Assembly: GCF_001556865.1 (NCBI RefSeq)
Contig: NZ_LSJY01000031.1
Coordinates: forward strand, 1-32,205
Source: Sphingobium sp. CCH11-B1
GTDB taxonomy: Bacteria > Pseudomonadota > Alphaproteobacteria > Sphingomonadales > Sphingomonadaceae
Direction of reading: 5' to 3'
Length of the DNA stretch: 32,205 nt
A program made the position numbers and the translations under genes. Below are positions 1 to 7,761 of this stretch, in pieces. The notes under the pieces are model-generated. The model saw only the letters and a list, made by a program, of their open reading frames with translations, was not told where the DNA came from and did no database searches. The first letter of the stretch is position 1. Each line of letters opens with the position of its first letter.

Positions 1-598
1 TCGCGTCGCCCGCCCCGCCCGGCCCTGCCTGCCCCTTGCCCGTCAGGCGCATCTGCGTGCCGCTTTCGACGCCGGCCGGCAGCTTGAGGTCGATCGTCTT
101 GCCGTCCTGCAGGGTGATGCGCTGGGGCGCGAGGGTCGCTGCATCGACGAACTGCACGGCAAGGCGATAGGCGACGTTCGCGCCCTTGGAAGGCGGTGCC
201 TGCCGGCCGAACCCGCCAAAGCCGCCGCCGCCCGCCCGCCGGCCCGCGCCGCCGAACAGCCCTTCGAAAATATCGCCGAAGTCCGCGCCGCCCGCGTCGA
301 AACCGCCGCCCGGCTGGCCGCGGAAGCCGCCACCCGCACCGCCGCCGCCCCCGCCAAAGCCGAAGGGCGCGGTCGGATTGCCATCGCCGTCAATTTCCCC
401 CCGGTCGAACCGGGCGCGCTTGTCCTTGTCGGACAGCAGGTCATAGGCGTTGGTAACGGCGGAAAACTTCTCCGCCGCCTTGGGATTGTCCTTGTTCCGG
501 TCAGGATGAAGCTCCTTGGCCAGCTTGCGATAGGCGGACTTGATGTCCGTCTCGCTGGCGCCGCGGGCTACGCCCAAAGTGGAATAGGGATCGGCCAT
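1..598 (-). CDS. DnaJ C-terminal domain protein (CbpA-like J-protein), partial
   Basis: This is a J-domain co-chaperone that stimulates the ATPase of DnaK and delivers unfolded clients; it acts in the cytoplasm. The N-terminus reads [15 protein letters not shown], with the diagnostic HPD tripeptide at residues 31-33, followed by a long Gly/Phe-rich linker (about residues 78-140, many GGG and GFGG runs) and the start of the C-terminal substrate-binding domain (about residues 142-199). No CxxCxGxG zinc-finger repeats appear after the linker, so it resembles type II (CbpA-like) rather than classical DnaJ. The gene runs off the left edge, so the C-terminus is missing. It is divergent from pdxH across a 127-base spacer. 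The ATG at 596-598 begins the J domain directly; the ribosome-binding site is only a weak AGG/GAG stretch. Confidence 0.93.
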   Translation of the reverse strand, partial: MADPYSTLGVARGASETDIKSAYRKLAKELHPDRNKDNPKAAEKFSAVTNAYDLLSDKDKRARFDRGEIDGDGNPTAPFGFGGGGGGAGGGFRGQPGGGFDAGGADFGDIFEGLFGGAGRRAGGGGFGGFGRQAPPSKGANVAYRLAVQFVDAATLAPQRITLQDGKTIDLKLPAGVESGTQMRLTGKGQAGPGGAGDA

Positions 599-725
599 TC
601 ACTCTACCTGTTGCACAAAAGCATCACTTGACGACTATGTGGACGATGCCGGTCCGCTATTCAAGACGGGAACACCGCAGTCCCACTTATCGACAGCCCC
701 GTCCCCTTCTCGTAGAAGGCGGCGC

Positions 726-1301
726 ATGACCGACCCCTTCGCCCTGTTCAACGAATGGTTCGCGCAGGCGCGCGAGACCGAGATCAACGACAGCAACGCC
801 ATGGCGCTCGCCACGGCCGACGCGCGCGGACGGCCTTCGGTGCGCATGGTGCTGCTGAAGGGCCATGGCCCGGACGGGTTCATCTTCTATACCAATTTCG
901 AGGGAAGAAAGGCAGCCGAGCTGCTGGAAAATCCCCATGCCGCGCTGCTTTTCCATTGGAAATCTCTGCGACGGCAAGTCCGCATCGAAGGGGCGGTGGG
1001 GCCGGTGGATGACGCCACCGCCGACGCCTATTTCGCGTCGCGCAGCCGCGACAGCCAGCTGGGCGCATGGGCGTCCGATCAGTCGCGCCCGCTGTCCTCG
1101 CGCGATGTCTTCATGGATCGGTTCGCAGAGGTGAGCGCGCGGTTCGAGGGCGGGCCCGTCCCCCGTCCGCCGCACTGGTCGGGCTTTCGCCTGATGCCCG
1201 AGCGGATCGAATATTGGCAGGATCGCGAGCATCGGTTGCACGAGCGCCGGCTGTTCGAACGTGACGGTGAGGCCTGGCGCGAAGGGATGCTTTACCCCTG
1301 A
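726..1301 (+). CDS. pdxH: Pyridoxamine 5'-phosphate oxidase
   Basis: This FMN enzyme oxidises pyridoxamine or pyridoxine 5'-phosphate to pyridoxal 5'-phosphate, in vitamin B6 synthesis and salvage. The 191-residue product is a usual length for alphaproteobacterial PdxH. It shows the FMN-binding segment [11 protein letters not shown], then [13 protein letters not shown], the [11 protein letters not shown] stretch, and the family's C-terminal core with [18 protein letters not shown] and a closing R-L-x-P-like LYP end. The ATG at 726 is chosen because [11 protein letters not shown] is the usual family start and an AGAAGGCGG-like ribosome-binding site lies just upstream; an ATG 29 codons earlier in the same frame would only add low-complexity residues. 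PLP made here is the cofactor of SerC, encoded further along, but I infer no regulatory link. Confidence 0.95.
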   Translation: MTDPFALFNEWFAQARETEINDSNAMALATADARGRPSVRMVLLKGHGPDGFIFYTNFEGRKAAELLENPHAALLFHWKSLRRQVRIEGAVGPVDDATADAYFASRSRDSQLGAWASDQSRPLSSRDVFMDRFAEVSARFEGGPVPRPPHWSGFRLMPERIEYWQDREHRLHERRLFERDGEAWREGMLYP

Positions 1302-1335
1302 CCGGGGCCGCGACGATCGAGTGCGATCATTTTCC

Positions 1336-1353
1336 GGGGCGGAAAGCCGCCCC
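1336..1353. terminator. Hairpin after pdxH, possible terminator
   Basis: GGGGCGG and CCGCCCC form a perfect 7-bp stem around an AAAG loop. It lies 34 bases after the pdxH stop and before the symporter gene. Only a weak T-rich tract follows (AGCTTCGTCTT), so termination is plausible but unproven. Confidence 0.4.
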
Positions 1354-1475
1354 AGCTTCGTCTTCCCCCTTGCAGCGGGTGTGCCGATTGCGGGTGGGCC
1401 GGGCGCCTGTTAGGTGTCGGCCGGACAAATGTTAAATAGATGAAGGCCGCACCTGCGCGGTCGCAGAGGGATTTG

Positions 1476-2807
1476 ATGCGAAACAGACTGACGGCCTTCA
1501 TCCTCCTTGGCATGGTTCTGGGGGTTGTCACCGGCTTCGTAGCCAATCTCTGGGTTGGCGGGGACGAAGCGCTGGCCAAGGATGTCGCGGGCTATTTCCA
1601 CCTGCTGGCGGACATTTTCCTCCATCTTATCAAGATGATCATCGCACCGCTGGTCTTTTCGACGCTCGTCGCCGGGATCGCGCATATGGGCGACAGCGCC
1701 GCGCTGGGGCGGATCGGCGGGCGCGCGCTCGCCTGGTTCATCATCGCCAGCCTCATCTCGCTCACGCTGGGCCTCATCTTCGTCAATTTCTTCGCCCCCG
1801 GCGAAGGGCTGAACCTCGTCCGCTCGGGCGCGGAAAGCGGCGTCGATACGCAGGCGCTCAATTTCCGCGACTTCATCCTGCATGTCTTTCCGACATCGAT
1901 GGTCGGCGCGATGGCGGAAAATTCGATCCTCCAGATCGTCGTCTTCTCGCTGTTCGTCGGCGTGGCGCTGACCGCCATCGGCGACAAGGGCAAGCCGATC
2001 GTGACCGTGATCGAAGCGATGGTCGAACTGATGCTGCAGGTGACGGGTTATGTGATGCGGGTCGCCCCGTTCGCGGTGTTCGGCGCGCTCGCATCGTCGA
2101 TCACGGTGCAGGGGCTGGGCGTGCTCAAGACCTATGGCGAACTGGTCGGCGAATTCTACATCGCGCTCTTCTGCCTGTGGGCGCTACTGTTCGCGGCGGG
2201 ATCGATCTTCCTGGGCAAGCGGATGCTGAAGCTTGTGCGCTACGTCCGCGAACCGATCCTGATCGCCTTCTCGACCGCCTCGTCCGAAGCCGCCTACCCC
2301 AAGATGCTGGAACAGCTGGACCGGTTCGGCGTGCCGCGCCGCATCTACAGCTTCGTGCTGCCGCTTGGCTACAGCTTCAACCTCGACGGGTCGATGATGT
2401 ATTCGACCTTCGCCACCATCTTCATCGCCCAGGCCTATGGCATCGACCTGCCGATCGCGACGCAGATCACCATCCTCCTGGTCCTGATGGTTACCAGCAA
2501 GGGCATCGCCGCCGTACCGCGCGCGTCGCTGGTCGTGGTCGCCGCGACGCTGGGCCAGTTCGACCTGCCGGTGGAGGGCGTCGCCTTCATCCTGGCAGTC
2601 GATCATTTCATGGACATGGGCCGCACCGCCACCAACGTCCTGGGCAACGCCATCGCCACGTCGGTCATCACCAAGTGGGAAGGCATGCTGGAAGTGGAGG
2701 AGGATGTGGACGTGCCCCATCCCAAAGCCCCGTCGCACACCCCCGCCGACGGGCGGCGCGGGCTGGAACTCGCGTCCGACATGGTGGACGACAACCGGAA
2801 GGGCTAG
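1476..2807 (+). CDS. Dicarboxylate/amino acid:cation symporter (DAACS family)
   Basis: This is an inner-membrane secondary transporter of the GltP/DctA (SDF) family. It takes up C4-dicarboxylates or acidic amino acids with H+ or Na+. The 443-residue protein shows the family's multi-helix profile and its signature transport core: a re-entrant Ser-rich loop (ILIAFSTASSEAAYPKML), the YSFNLDGSMMYSTFA helix, the second loop VTSKGIAAVPRAS, and the final DHFMDMGRTATNVLGNA segment with the conserved Asp and Asn residues. ATG 1476 is preferred over the ATG at 1440 because AGAGGG lies 5 bases before it and MRNRLTAFILLG starts the first helix. Substrate cannot be read from sequence: glutamate/aspartate or succinate/malate/fumarate are all possible. 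It seems to be a single-gene unit between pdxH and the convergent bestrophin gene. Confidence 0.93.
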   Translation: MRNRLTAFILLGMVLGVVTGFVANLWVGGDEALAKDVAGYFHLLADIFLHLIKMIIAPLVFSTLVAGIAHMGDSAALGRIGGRALAWFIIASLISLTLGLIFVNFFAPGEGLNLVRSGAESGVDTQALNFRDFILHVFPTSMVGAMAENSILQIVVFSLFVGVALTAIGDKGKPIVTVIEAMVELMLQVTGYVMRVAPFAVFGALASSITVQGLGVLKTYGELVGEFYIALFCLWALLFAAGSIFLGKRMLKLVRYVREPILIAFSTASSEAAYPKMLEQLDRFGVPRRIYSFVLPLGYSFNLDGSMMYSTFATIFIAQAYGIDLPIATQITILLVLMVTSKGIAAVPRASLVVVAATLGQFDLPVEGVAFILAVDHFMDMGRTATNVLGNAIATSVITKWEGMLEVEEDVDVPHPKAPSHTPADGRRGLELASDMVDDNRKG

Positions 2808-2836
2808 CCCTGCCCCGGTCCGCTTCGCGCGGAATC

Positions 2837-2891
2837 GAAACGGGACCGGCACGGCGCTTCCCGTTTCTCGACTGCGCGCGAAACGAACGGG
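2837..2891. repeat. REP-like palindromic element, copy A
   Basis: GAAACGGGA (2837-2845) and TCCCGTTTC (2859-2867) form a perfect 9-bp stem whose whole 13-base loop is CCGGCACGGCGCT. That 13-mer recurs exactly at 11566-11578. A second arm, GAAACGAACGGG (2880-2891), could pair instead with the central CCCGTTTC, so two exclusive folds exist. It lies between the convergent symporter and bestrophin genes, where it could also terminate transcription. The TTTCTCGACT...GAAACGAACGG layout resembles an extragenic repeat I recall from sphingomonads. Confidence 0.6.
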
Positions 2892-2906
2892 TTTCCTATC
2901 TTTGGA

Positions 2907-3791
2907 TCACCACAGCACGCCCCTGACCGGCTGGAGCGGTTCGGGCGCCGGATCGCCGATCGACTGGAGCAGGTCGATCTCGATCGTGCGGCACATCGCG
3001 GTCAGCGGATTGTCGTGAACCGTGTTGCCGAAAGGGTCCGTCAGGTCGTCGCCGATCCGCAGCACCGCCATGAACATGAGGCCCGCCACCGTGGAACCCA
3101 GCGGAGTGGCGAAGCCCAGCGATTCCACCAGTCCGATCGGCAGCGCGACGCAGAAGATGTGGGTGAAGATGGTGGGCAGATAGCGATATTGAACCGGCAG
3201 CGGCGTGTTCTTCAGCCGCTCCATGCCGCCCTGCGAATTGGCGATGTCGACCAGAACCGATTCCATCTGCGCCTGCTGGATCGTGTCTATCCAGCCCTTC
3301 TGCCGGGCGATGTCGATCCGGCGGCCGGTGCTGTCCAGCAATCCGTTGGCGGGATTGGTGCGCGCCAGCGCCTTGCCCTTGTCCTCCTCCAACAGGAAAC
3401 GGGTGACATCCTCGCCTATCGGCTGGCGGCGAAGCTGGCAGCGCAGCGCGTTCACATAGGCGATCTGGCGCTTGACGATTTCCCGCTTCAAATCCCGCGC
3501 ATCGGGATCGGGCAGGAAGTTGCGGGTGGCGCGCGACAGGCTGCGCGACGCATTGATCATCGCACCCCAAAGGGTGCGCCCTTCCCACCAGCGCTGATAG
3601 GCGGAATTGGAGCGGAAGCCGAGGAACAGCGCCAGCGCGGAACCGAAGATGGTGAGCGGCAATGACGGCGCCTTGAAGGGCAACAGATAGTAAGTGATCG
3701 TGACCGCGCAGTCCCAGACGAACAGCGCGGTCAACGGTTTCCAGACTTCGGACGCGATACGGCGGAAACTGGGAACGGGATCGACGATCAT
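2907..3791 (-). CDS. Bestrophin family protein (putative anion channel)
   Basis: This belongs to the bestrophin-like (UPF0187/YneE) family, pentameric inner-membrane channels. Animal members conduct chloride; at least one characterised bacterial member is cation-selective, so the ion cannot be assigned. The 294-residue protein has an N-terminal membrane pair (about residues 20-58, WDCAVTITYYLLPFKAP and LTIFGSALALFLGFRSN), the family motif NSAYQRWWEGRTLWGAM right after, and a second hydrophobic region (about residues 205-245). It ends with DPFGNTVHDNPLTAMCRTIEIDLL, matching the conserved DPF segment of the family. The ATG at 3791 has GGAG 7 bases upstream. It is downstream of the small Myb/SANT-like gene in the same direction, 92 bases apart; co-transcription is possible but not shown. 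Confidence 0.9.
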   Translation of the reverse strand: MIVDPVPSFRRIASEVWKPLTALFVWDCAVTITYYLLPFKAPSLPLTIFGSALALFLGFRSNSAYQRWWEGRTLWGAMINASRSLSRATRNFLPDPDARDLKREIVKRQIAYVNALRCQLRRQPIGEDVTRFLLEEDKGKALARTNPANGLLDSTGRRIDIARQKGWIDTIQQAQMESVLVDIANSQGGMERLKNTPLPVQYRYLPTIFTHIFCVALPIGLVESLGFATPLGSTVAGLMFMAVLRIGDDLTDPFGNTVHDNPLTAMCRTIEIDLLQSIGDPAPEPLQPVRGVLW

Positions 3792-3883
3792 GGGCTTCTC
3801 CGGAAAACGGCGGACGCAACGTCTCTACTGCCCGCTTTTCTCCGTCATTGCTGCACCGCAATAAAAAATAACATGCGCGACGT

Positions 3884-4063
3884 CTATCGCAGCTTCGCGA
3901 TCGGCAGCCCGTCCTGCTTGGCGCGCGTCTTCACCGATTCCTCGCTGCGGGTGAGCGCCTTGGCGATGGCCTTTAGCGCCATGCCCTTCTTCGCCAGCGT
4001 GTGCAGCTTCTGGATCTCGTCCGCGGTCCAGGGCTGTTTGTGCCGTTCGAAACGTTCACCCAT
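3884..4063 (-). CDS. Small Myb/SANT-like helix-turn-helix protein (59 aa)
   Basis: The product starts MGERFERHKQPWTADEIQKL and contains a single SANT/Myb-like fold: a Trp near residue 12, the E-x-x-x-L spacing, then KAIAKALTRSEESVKTRAK, in which a conserved IA..L.RS..SV..R pattern forms the recognition helix. Such proteins usually bind DNA. It ends GLPIAKLR at residue 59. The gene is well supported despite its size: a perfect AGGAGG lies 5 bases before the ATG, codon use is like the neighbours, and it starts 27 bases after the purA stop on the same strand, so it is probably co-transcribed with purA. Its targets and role are unknown. Confidence 0.75.
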   Translation of the reverse strand: MGERFERHKQPWTADEIQKLHTLAKKGMALKAIAKALTRSEESVKTRAKQDGLPIAKLR

Positions 4064-4090
4064 CTCGTCCTCCTAAATCCGCGAACGGCC

Positions 4091-5380
4091 TCAATCCGCA
4101 AATGGATCGCGCACGAGGATCGTGTCCTCGCGCTCCGGGCTGGTCGAAACGAGCGTGACCGGGCAATCGATCAGTTCCTCGATCCGGCGGATATATTTGA
4201 TCGCCTGCGCCGGCAGGTCCGCCCAGCTGCGCGCGCCGGCGGTGGTTTCGCTCCAGCCGCCGATCGTCTCGTAGATGGGCTGCGCCTTCGCCTGGTCCTG
4301 CGCATGGGCGGGCAGATAATCGTAGCGGGTGTCGCCGATCTGGTAGCCGACGCAGATTTTCAGTTCGTCGAACCCGTCGAGCACGTCGAGCTTGGTAAGC
4401 GCGATGCCGGTCACGCCCGACACGGCGACCGACTGGCGCACCAGCACGGCGTCGAACCAGCCGCAGCGGCGCTTGCGCCCGGTAACGGTGCCGAATTCAT
4501 GGCCGCGCTCGCCCAGCCGCTGGCCGACCTCATTTTCCTGCTCGCTGGGGAAAGGCCCGGAGCCGACGCGGGTGGTATAGGCTTTGGTGATGCCCAGCAC
4601 GAAGCCCGCGCCGCCGGGGCCAAGGCCCGTGCCGCTCGCCGCCGTGCCCGCCACCGTGTTGGAAGAGGTGACGAAGGGGTAGGTGCCATGGTCGATGTCG
4701 AGCAGCGTGCCCTGCGCGCCTTCGAACAGGATGCGCTTGCCCTGCGCCTTCGCCTTGTTGAGCGTCAGCCAGACGGGCTTGACGAAGGGGAGGATGAAGC
4801 CGGCAATGTCGCGCAGTTCCGCCATCAGCGCGTCGCGGTCGATCGGCGGCTCACCGAAACCGGCGCGCAGCGCGTCGTGATGAGCGGTCAGCCGGTCGAG
4901 CTGCGGGCCGAGATCGTCCAGATGGGCAAGGTCGCAGACGCGGATGGCACGGCGGCCGACCTTGTCCTCATAGGCCGGGCCGATGCCGCGCCGGGTGGTG
5001 CCGATCTTGCCCGCACCGCTCGCATCCTCGCGCAGCCCGTCGAGATCGCGGTGGAAAGGCAGGATCAGCGGGCAGGTTTCGGCGATCTGGAGATTGTCGG
5101 GGTGGATCTCCACCCCCTGCCCCTTGAGCTTGGCGACTTCGTCGCGGAAGTGCCAGGGGTCAAGAACCACGCCATTGCCGATGACGCTCAACGTGCCGCG
5201 CACGATCCCCGAAGGCAGCAGGGAGAGCTTGTAGACCTTGTCCCCCACGACCAGCGTGTGACCGGCATTGTGGCCGCCCTGGAACCGGGCGACGACATCG
5301 GCGCGCTCTGACAGCCAGTCGACGATCTTGCCCTTGCCCTCGTCACCCCACTGGGCGCCGATCACGGTCACATTTGCCAC
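4091..5380 (-). CDS. purA: Adenylosuccinate synthetase
   Basis: PurA joins IMP and aspartate using GTP to give adenylosuccinate, the first committed step to AMP; it acts in the cytoplasm. The 429-residue length is typical. Visible motifs are the GTP P-loop QWGDEGKGK (residues 10-18, with catalytic Asp13), GGHNAGHT (35-42, catalytic His41), the signature [11 protein letters not shown], and the [11 protein letters not shown] segment. The start is a GTG at 5378-5380: it has GGAGGAG about 7 bases upstream and gives the family N-terminus (M/V)[17 protein letters not shown]; an ATG 12 codons earlier would add an unconserved tail. The small Myb/SANT-like gene follows closely. A leader hairpin is seen at 5409-5443. 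Confidence 0.97.
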   Translation of the reverse strand: MANVTVIGAQWGDEGKGKIVDWLSERADVVARFQGGHNAGHTLVVGDKVYKLSLLPSGIVRGTLSVIGNGVVLDPWHFRDEVAKLKGQGVEIHPDNLQIAETCPLILPFHRDLDGLREDASGAGKIGTTRRGIGPAYEDKVGRRAIRVCDLAHLDDLGPQLDRLTAHHDALRAGFGEPPIDRDALMAELRDIAGFILPFVKPVWLTLNKAKAQGKRILFEGAQGTLLDIDHGTYPFVTSSNTVAGTAASGTGLGPGGAGFVLGITKAYTTRVGSGPFPSEQENEVGQRLGERGHEFGTVTGRKRRCGWFDAVLVRQSVAVSGVTGIALTKLDVLDGFDELKICVGYQIGDTRYDYLPAHAQDQAKAQPIYETIGGWSETTAGARSWADLPAQAIKYIRRIEELIDCPVTLVSTSPEREDTILVRDPFAD

Positions 5381-5408
5381 AGATACACTCCTCCGCCCGC
5401 CGCGCGGA

Positions 5409-5443
5409 CCGGCCATGCCCTTCGACGGGACTCGGCATGCCGG
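5409..5443 (-). promoter_or_regulatory. Hairpin in the purA leader
   Basis: CCGG-C-CATGCC (5409-5419) pairs with GGCATG-CCGG (5434-5443), giving a 10-bp stem with one bulged base about 30-60 bases upstream of the purA GTG. A possible minus-strand promoter lies further up: TTGACG at 5525-5520, 17-base spacer, TAACCG. The -10 match is poor. A regulatory role is inference. Confidence 0.3.
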
Positions 5444-5613
5444 TGGGATGGGGGAACGCCCCTCGAAAGGGATGACGCGCTCCGAATGCGGGGCGGCGGT
5501 TAGCGCCCCTCGCCCCGCGCGTCAAGGAAGGAGGCGCATTACACTTTGTTACAGCAAGGCGGCTTTACGCGCCGGCGCAGCCGCAGGATGATGATGCAGG
5601 TCAAAACTCGCGG

Positions 5614-6510
5614 ATGAAGCCGATGCGCGCACAACTCACCTTGATGCTGATGACGACCGCCCTGCTGGTGGGCGTGGCCGAAGCGCAGACCCTGCGTGAC
5701 CGGTGGCGCGCGCAACATGCGGAGGTGACGGCGACGACGGGTCAGGCCATGGCCTATGGCAAGGCCCCGCTCCAGTCGCTCGACTATTGGCGGGGCAAGG
5801 GCGCGACGCCGCCGCTGATCATTTTCGTCCATGGCGGCGGGTGGAAGCGCGGCAGCAAGGACAATGCGACCGGCGCGGCCAAGGTCGAACATTATACGGG
5901 CCTTGGCTATGCCTTCGCGTCGATCAACTATCGCCTGGTGCCCGACGCCACGGTCGAACAACAGGCGCAGGATGTGGCGGACGCCGTTGCCTTCCTGCGC
6001 GGCAAGGCGGCGACGCTGGGCTTCGATCCCGGCCGGATCGTGCTGATGGGCCATAGCGCGGGCGCGCACCTGGTGGCGCTGGTCGGCACCGACATGCGCT
6101 ATTTCGCCAAGGCTGGCCTTGCGCCCGACGCGGTGAAGGGCGTCATCCCGCTAGACGGCGCGGCCTATGACGTGGCGAAGCAGATGCAGGAGAGCGGCCG
6201 CTTCATGGCAGGCACCTACGAACAGGCGTTCAACACCGATCCGGCGCGGCAGCAGGCGCTGTCGCCAACACTCCACGCGGCCAAGCCCAATGCGCCGGCC
6301 TTCCTGATCCTGCATGTCGACCGGGCGGACGGCGCCGCGCAGTCGCAAGGGCTGGCCGCAGCGTTGAAGGCGGCCGGAACGCCGGTGGAAATCCACGCGC
6401 TCGAAGGACGCGGGCTGCGCGGCCATATGCAGATCAACCGATCGATGGGCGATCCCGGCTATGCGGGCACAGTCATCGTGGACGCGTGGTTGAAGCGGCT
6501 GGTCGGCTGA
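5614..6510 (+). CDS. Secreted alpha/beta hydrolase (esterase/BD-FAE-like)
   Basis: This is an alpha/beta-hydrolase fold enzyme of the carboxylesterase type (esterase/lipase or feruloyl-esterase-like); the substrate is unknown. A signal peptide is visible (MKPMRAQLTLMLMTTALLVG with an AEA|Q cleavage site near residue 24), so it is exported. The oxyanion-hole motif HGGGW is at residues 73-77 and the nucleophile elbow GHSAGAH at 146-152, so Ser148 is the likely nucleophile. His271 (GHMQINRSMG) and an Asp at 236 or 239 are candidates for the rest of the triad. The ribosome-binding site is weak, and the start could be the ATG three codons later. It sits on the opposite strand between purA and hisZ, interrupting that biosynthetic group, and looks like a later insertion. 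Confidence 0.87.
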   Translation: MKPMRAQLTLMLMTTALLVGVAEAQTLRDRWRAQHAEVTATTGQAMAYGKAPLQSLDYWRGKGATPPLIIFVHGGGWKRGSKDNATGAAKVEHYTGLGYAFASINYRLVPDATVEQQAQDVADAVAFLRGKAATLGFDPGRIVLMGHSAGAHLVALVGTDMRYFAKAGLAPDAVKGVIPLDGAAYDVAKQMQESGRFMAGTYEQAFNTDPARQQALSPTLHAAKPNAPAFLILHVDRADGAAQSQGLAAALKAAGTPVEIHALEGRGLRGHMQINRSMGDPGYAGTVIVDAWLKRLVG

Positions 6511-6574
6511 CCGGCCCGTCGCGGTCGGTCGGCGAATGGCCGGCGGGTTGGCCCCGGCCGGACGGCGCGCCGGA

Positions 6575-7705
6575 TCAGTAGGCGCGCACCTCAACGCCGT
6601 CGAGCCAGTGGGAGCAGCGCTGGGCCGCACCATCCTCGCCTTCGGCCAGCGCGGCGACCGTATGCCAGCCCTCGGCGCGCAATCCAGCCGCGCGGGCGGC
6701 GTCATGGCCCAGCGGCAGAAACAGGCGATTCGGGCTTTCGCCGCCGAACCCCGCGTCGATCAGCGGATCGGGATAGAGGGAGAAGCCCATGGCTGGCTCG
6801 TCCGCGCCGTCCGCGCGGGCGATGGCATAGCTGCCACCCCGGCCGATCTCCCCGATGAAACCCTCCGCGAAGATGGAAAAGCCGAACCAGTTCTGGAATT
6901 CGAAGCCGTGGCGCTCGGTCGGGTCGAGCGTCAGGGTGATGTCCCAGCCGATGGGCTTGGCGATCGCGCGCAGCCCCGCGATGCGGCTGTCGATCGCGCC
7001 GCCGACGCGCGCGCTGAACGCCTCCAGCCGCTCCATGGCGGCGTGGAAGGGACCGGTCGCCTCGATGAGCGGCAGGTAGGCGGACGCCGATGGACCGATG
7101 GCGGCGAGCGCGCCGGCATCCTTGGCATCCAGCCCGCTGCGAACCGCCTCAACGTCCTGCGCGGCGAGCGGCAGCGGCCCGTCGGCCAGCATGTCGACAA
7201 GATCCGGCAGGGTGAAGTCGATGGTGATGCCAGTGACGCCCGCCGCCTGCAGCGCCTCGATCGCGACGCTGACCATCTCGACGGCGGCGGCGGTGCTGTC
7301 GCTGCCGATCAGTTCCGCGCCGATCTGCAGTTTCTCGCGCTCCGGGCGCAATTGGCTGGCCTTCTGGCGAATAACCGGTCCGGCATAGGAAAGGCGCAGC
7401 GGCCGCGGCGCGGCGGCAAGGCGGGTGGCGGCGATGCGGCCCACCTGCGCCGTCATGTCGGGCCGGAAAGCGAGCGTGCGTTGCGACACCGGATCGACGG
7501 CGCGGACCAGATCCTGCGCGCGCATCGACTTGAGACGCTGGGTCAGCGTATCCTCGAACTCCGCGAGCGGCGGCATGACCCGTTCATAGCCATGCGCGGC
7601 CACCGCATCCAGCACACTGCGCGTCAACCGCGCGGAGGCTTCTGCATGCGGCGGCAGGCGGTCGGACAATCCTTCGGGAAGAAGGCCGGGCGGGATGGTG
7701 GTCAT
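6575..7705 (-). CDS. hisZ: ATP phosphoribosyltransferase regulatory subunit
   Basis: HisZ is a histidyl-tRNA-synthetase-like protein without aminoacylation activity. It pairs with the short form of HisG to give the active, histidine-inhibited first enzyme of histidine synthesis. The 376-residue protein shows the HisRS-like N-terminus (GLLPEGLSDRLPPHAEASA), motif-2-like sequence RPDMTAQVGRIAATRLA, and late motifs GRGGSYAIA and AMGFSLYPDPLID. No hisG lies within the window, so its partner must be encoded elsewhere. The gene follows serA on the same strand with a 56-base gap and is probably in the serC-serA transcription unit. Confidence 0.93.
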   Translation of the reverse strand: MTTIPPGLLPEGLSDRLPPHAEASARLTRSVLDAVAAHGYERVMPPLAEFEDTLTQRLKSMRAQDLVRAVDPVSQRTLAFRPDMTAQVGRIAATRLAAAPRPLRLSYAGPVIRQKASQLRPEREKLQIGAELIGSDSTAAAVEMVSVAIEALQAAGVTGITIDFTLPDLVDMLADGPLPLAAQDVEAVRSGLDAKDAGALAAIGPSASAYLPLIEATGPFHAAMERLEAFSARVGGAIDSRIAGLRAIAKPIGWDITLTLDPTERHGFEFQNWFGFSIFAEGFIGEIGRGGSYAIARADGADEPAMGFSLYPDPLIDAGFGGESPNRLFLPLGHDAARAAGLRAEGWHTVAALAEGEDGAAQRCSHWLDGVEVRAY

Positions 7706-7761
7706 GGACAGGCCCTTTAGCGAATAATGCGATTTTGGCCAGTCCCGCCCGGCGACCGGAT

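Noticed and set aside
4001..5311. Plus-strand frame of 436 codons opposite purA
   Set aside because: It is the antisense shadow of purA; purA has all its motifs on the minus strand.
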